This document shows, in pieces, positions 49,167-49,200 of a DNA stretch of 49,200 bases; position 1 is the stretch's first letter; the number at the start of each line of letters is the position of its first letter. The position numbers and the translations under genes were made by a program. The DNA is from Thermoflexus hugenholtzii JAD2. GTDB lineage: Bacteria > Chloroflexota > Anaerolineae > J036 > Brachytrichaceae. Below the pieces are notes generated by a model, which had not been told where the DNA came from, did not search any database, and was given only the letters and a program-made list of their open reading frames with translations. The DNA is taken from assembly GCA_945877855.1 (NCBI GenBank), contig CAMDWA010000011.1, positions 1-49,200 of the forward strand, read 5' to 3'.

Positions 49167-49200
49167 CGAGGGGCAGATTTTAATTAAAATCTGCCCCTCG
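49167..49200. repeat. Perfect 34-bp palindrome at the window edge
   Basis: CGAGGGGCAGATTTTAA (49167-49183) is directly followed by its exact reverse complement (to 49200), with no loop. The palindrome may extend beyond the window. Just left of it, 49104-49135 has imperfect repeats of GATGACGATGT. Confidence 0.8.

Overview
The window is a compact 49.2-kb chromosomal stretch, roughly 45-50% GC, with no rRNA, tRNA, CRISPR array, transposase or phage gene. Gene types point to Chloroflexota, possibly a filamentous member, but this is a judgement from content only. The supporting types are WD40-repeat proteins, secreted proteins built from repeats of the GDWDGDG..DT.GLY type, Pro/Thr-rich linkers on cell-surface proteins, a long 470-residue class II aldolase and a DUF1361 protein.

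Layout. 1-4400 is an accessory region. It holds a 5'-truncated WD40 gene, a two-gene secreted cassette (small two-Cys peptide plus LasA-type M23 endopeptidase) bounded by two copies of one 70-bp palindrome, a DUF433 remnant ending inside another palindrome, and coxG. 4600-7260 is a histidine kinase and response regulator fused out of frame by a deletion. 7300-8436 holds a retropepsin pair and a MaoC hydratase. 8437-8968 is a hairpin-rich spacer. 8969-12235 is an intact LuxR-type regulator with its kinase. 12299-16531 holds DUF1361, endonuclease IV-like, PHP phosphatase and class II aldolase genes. 16641-25460 runs mostly on the minus strand: aldo/keto reductase, AAA-TOPRIM OLD/PARIS-like protein, rhamnulokinase, SDR, GT39-like glycosyltransferase, RluA and DedA. 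25743-30881 is MFS, HDAC-like, an acidic conserved protein and gapA. 30970-36717 holds GerMN lipoprotein, cupin, kinase, amt, Nudix and a secreted protein. 36929-40896 is a tctCBA tricarboxylate transporter with a convergent isocitrate-lyase-family gene. 40943-49098 is recN, DUF4173, aroM-like, an orphan DinJ antitoxin, polA and a membrane protein.

The most striking property is the intergenic DNA. At least nine spacers, plus one site inside rhaB, carry arrays of 7-bp repeats. Each locus has a different heptamer, and most arrays are mirrored by an inverted array, so the spacer is one large hairpin. In five cases the stop codon of the neighbouring gene lies inside the array. Because 7 leaves remainder 1 when divided by 3, any heptamer containing TAA, TAG or TGA stops all three frames. 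The single array inside a gene is stop-free. A second layer consists of non-heptameric perfect or near-perfect palindromes. These include a 142/143-bp element with terminal inverted repeats (two copies) and a 70-bp palindrome (two copies).

The best candidates for something undescribed are the heptamer/stop-codon hairpin system, the palindrome-bounded secreted peptide plus LasA-like cassette with its duplicated leader, and the AAA-TOPRIM protein.
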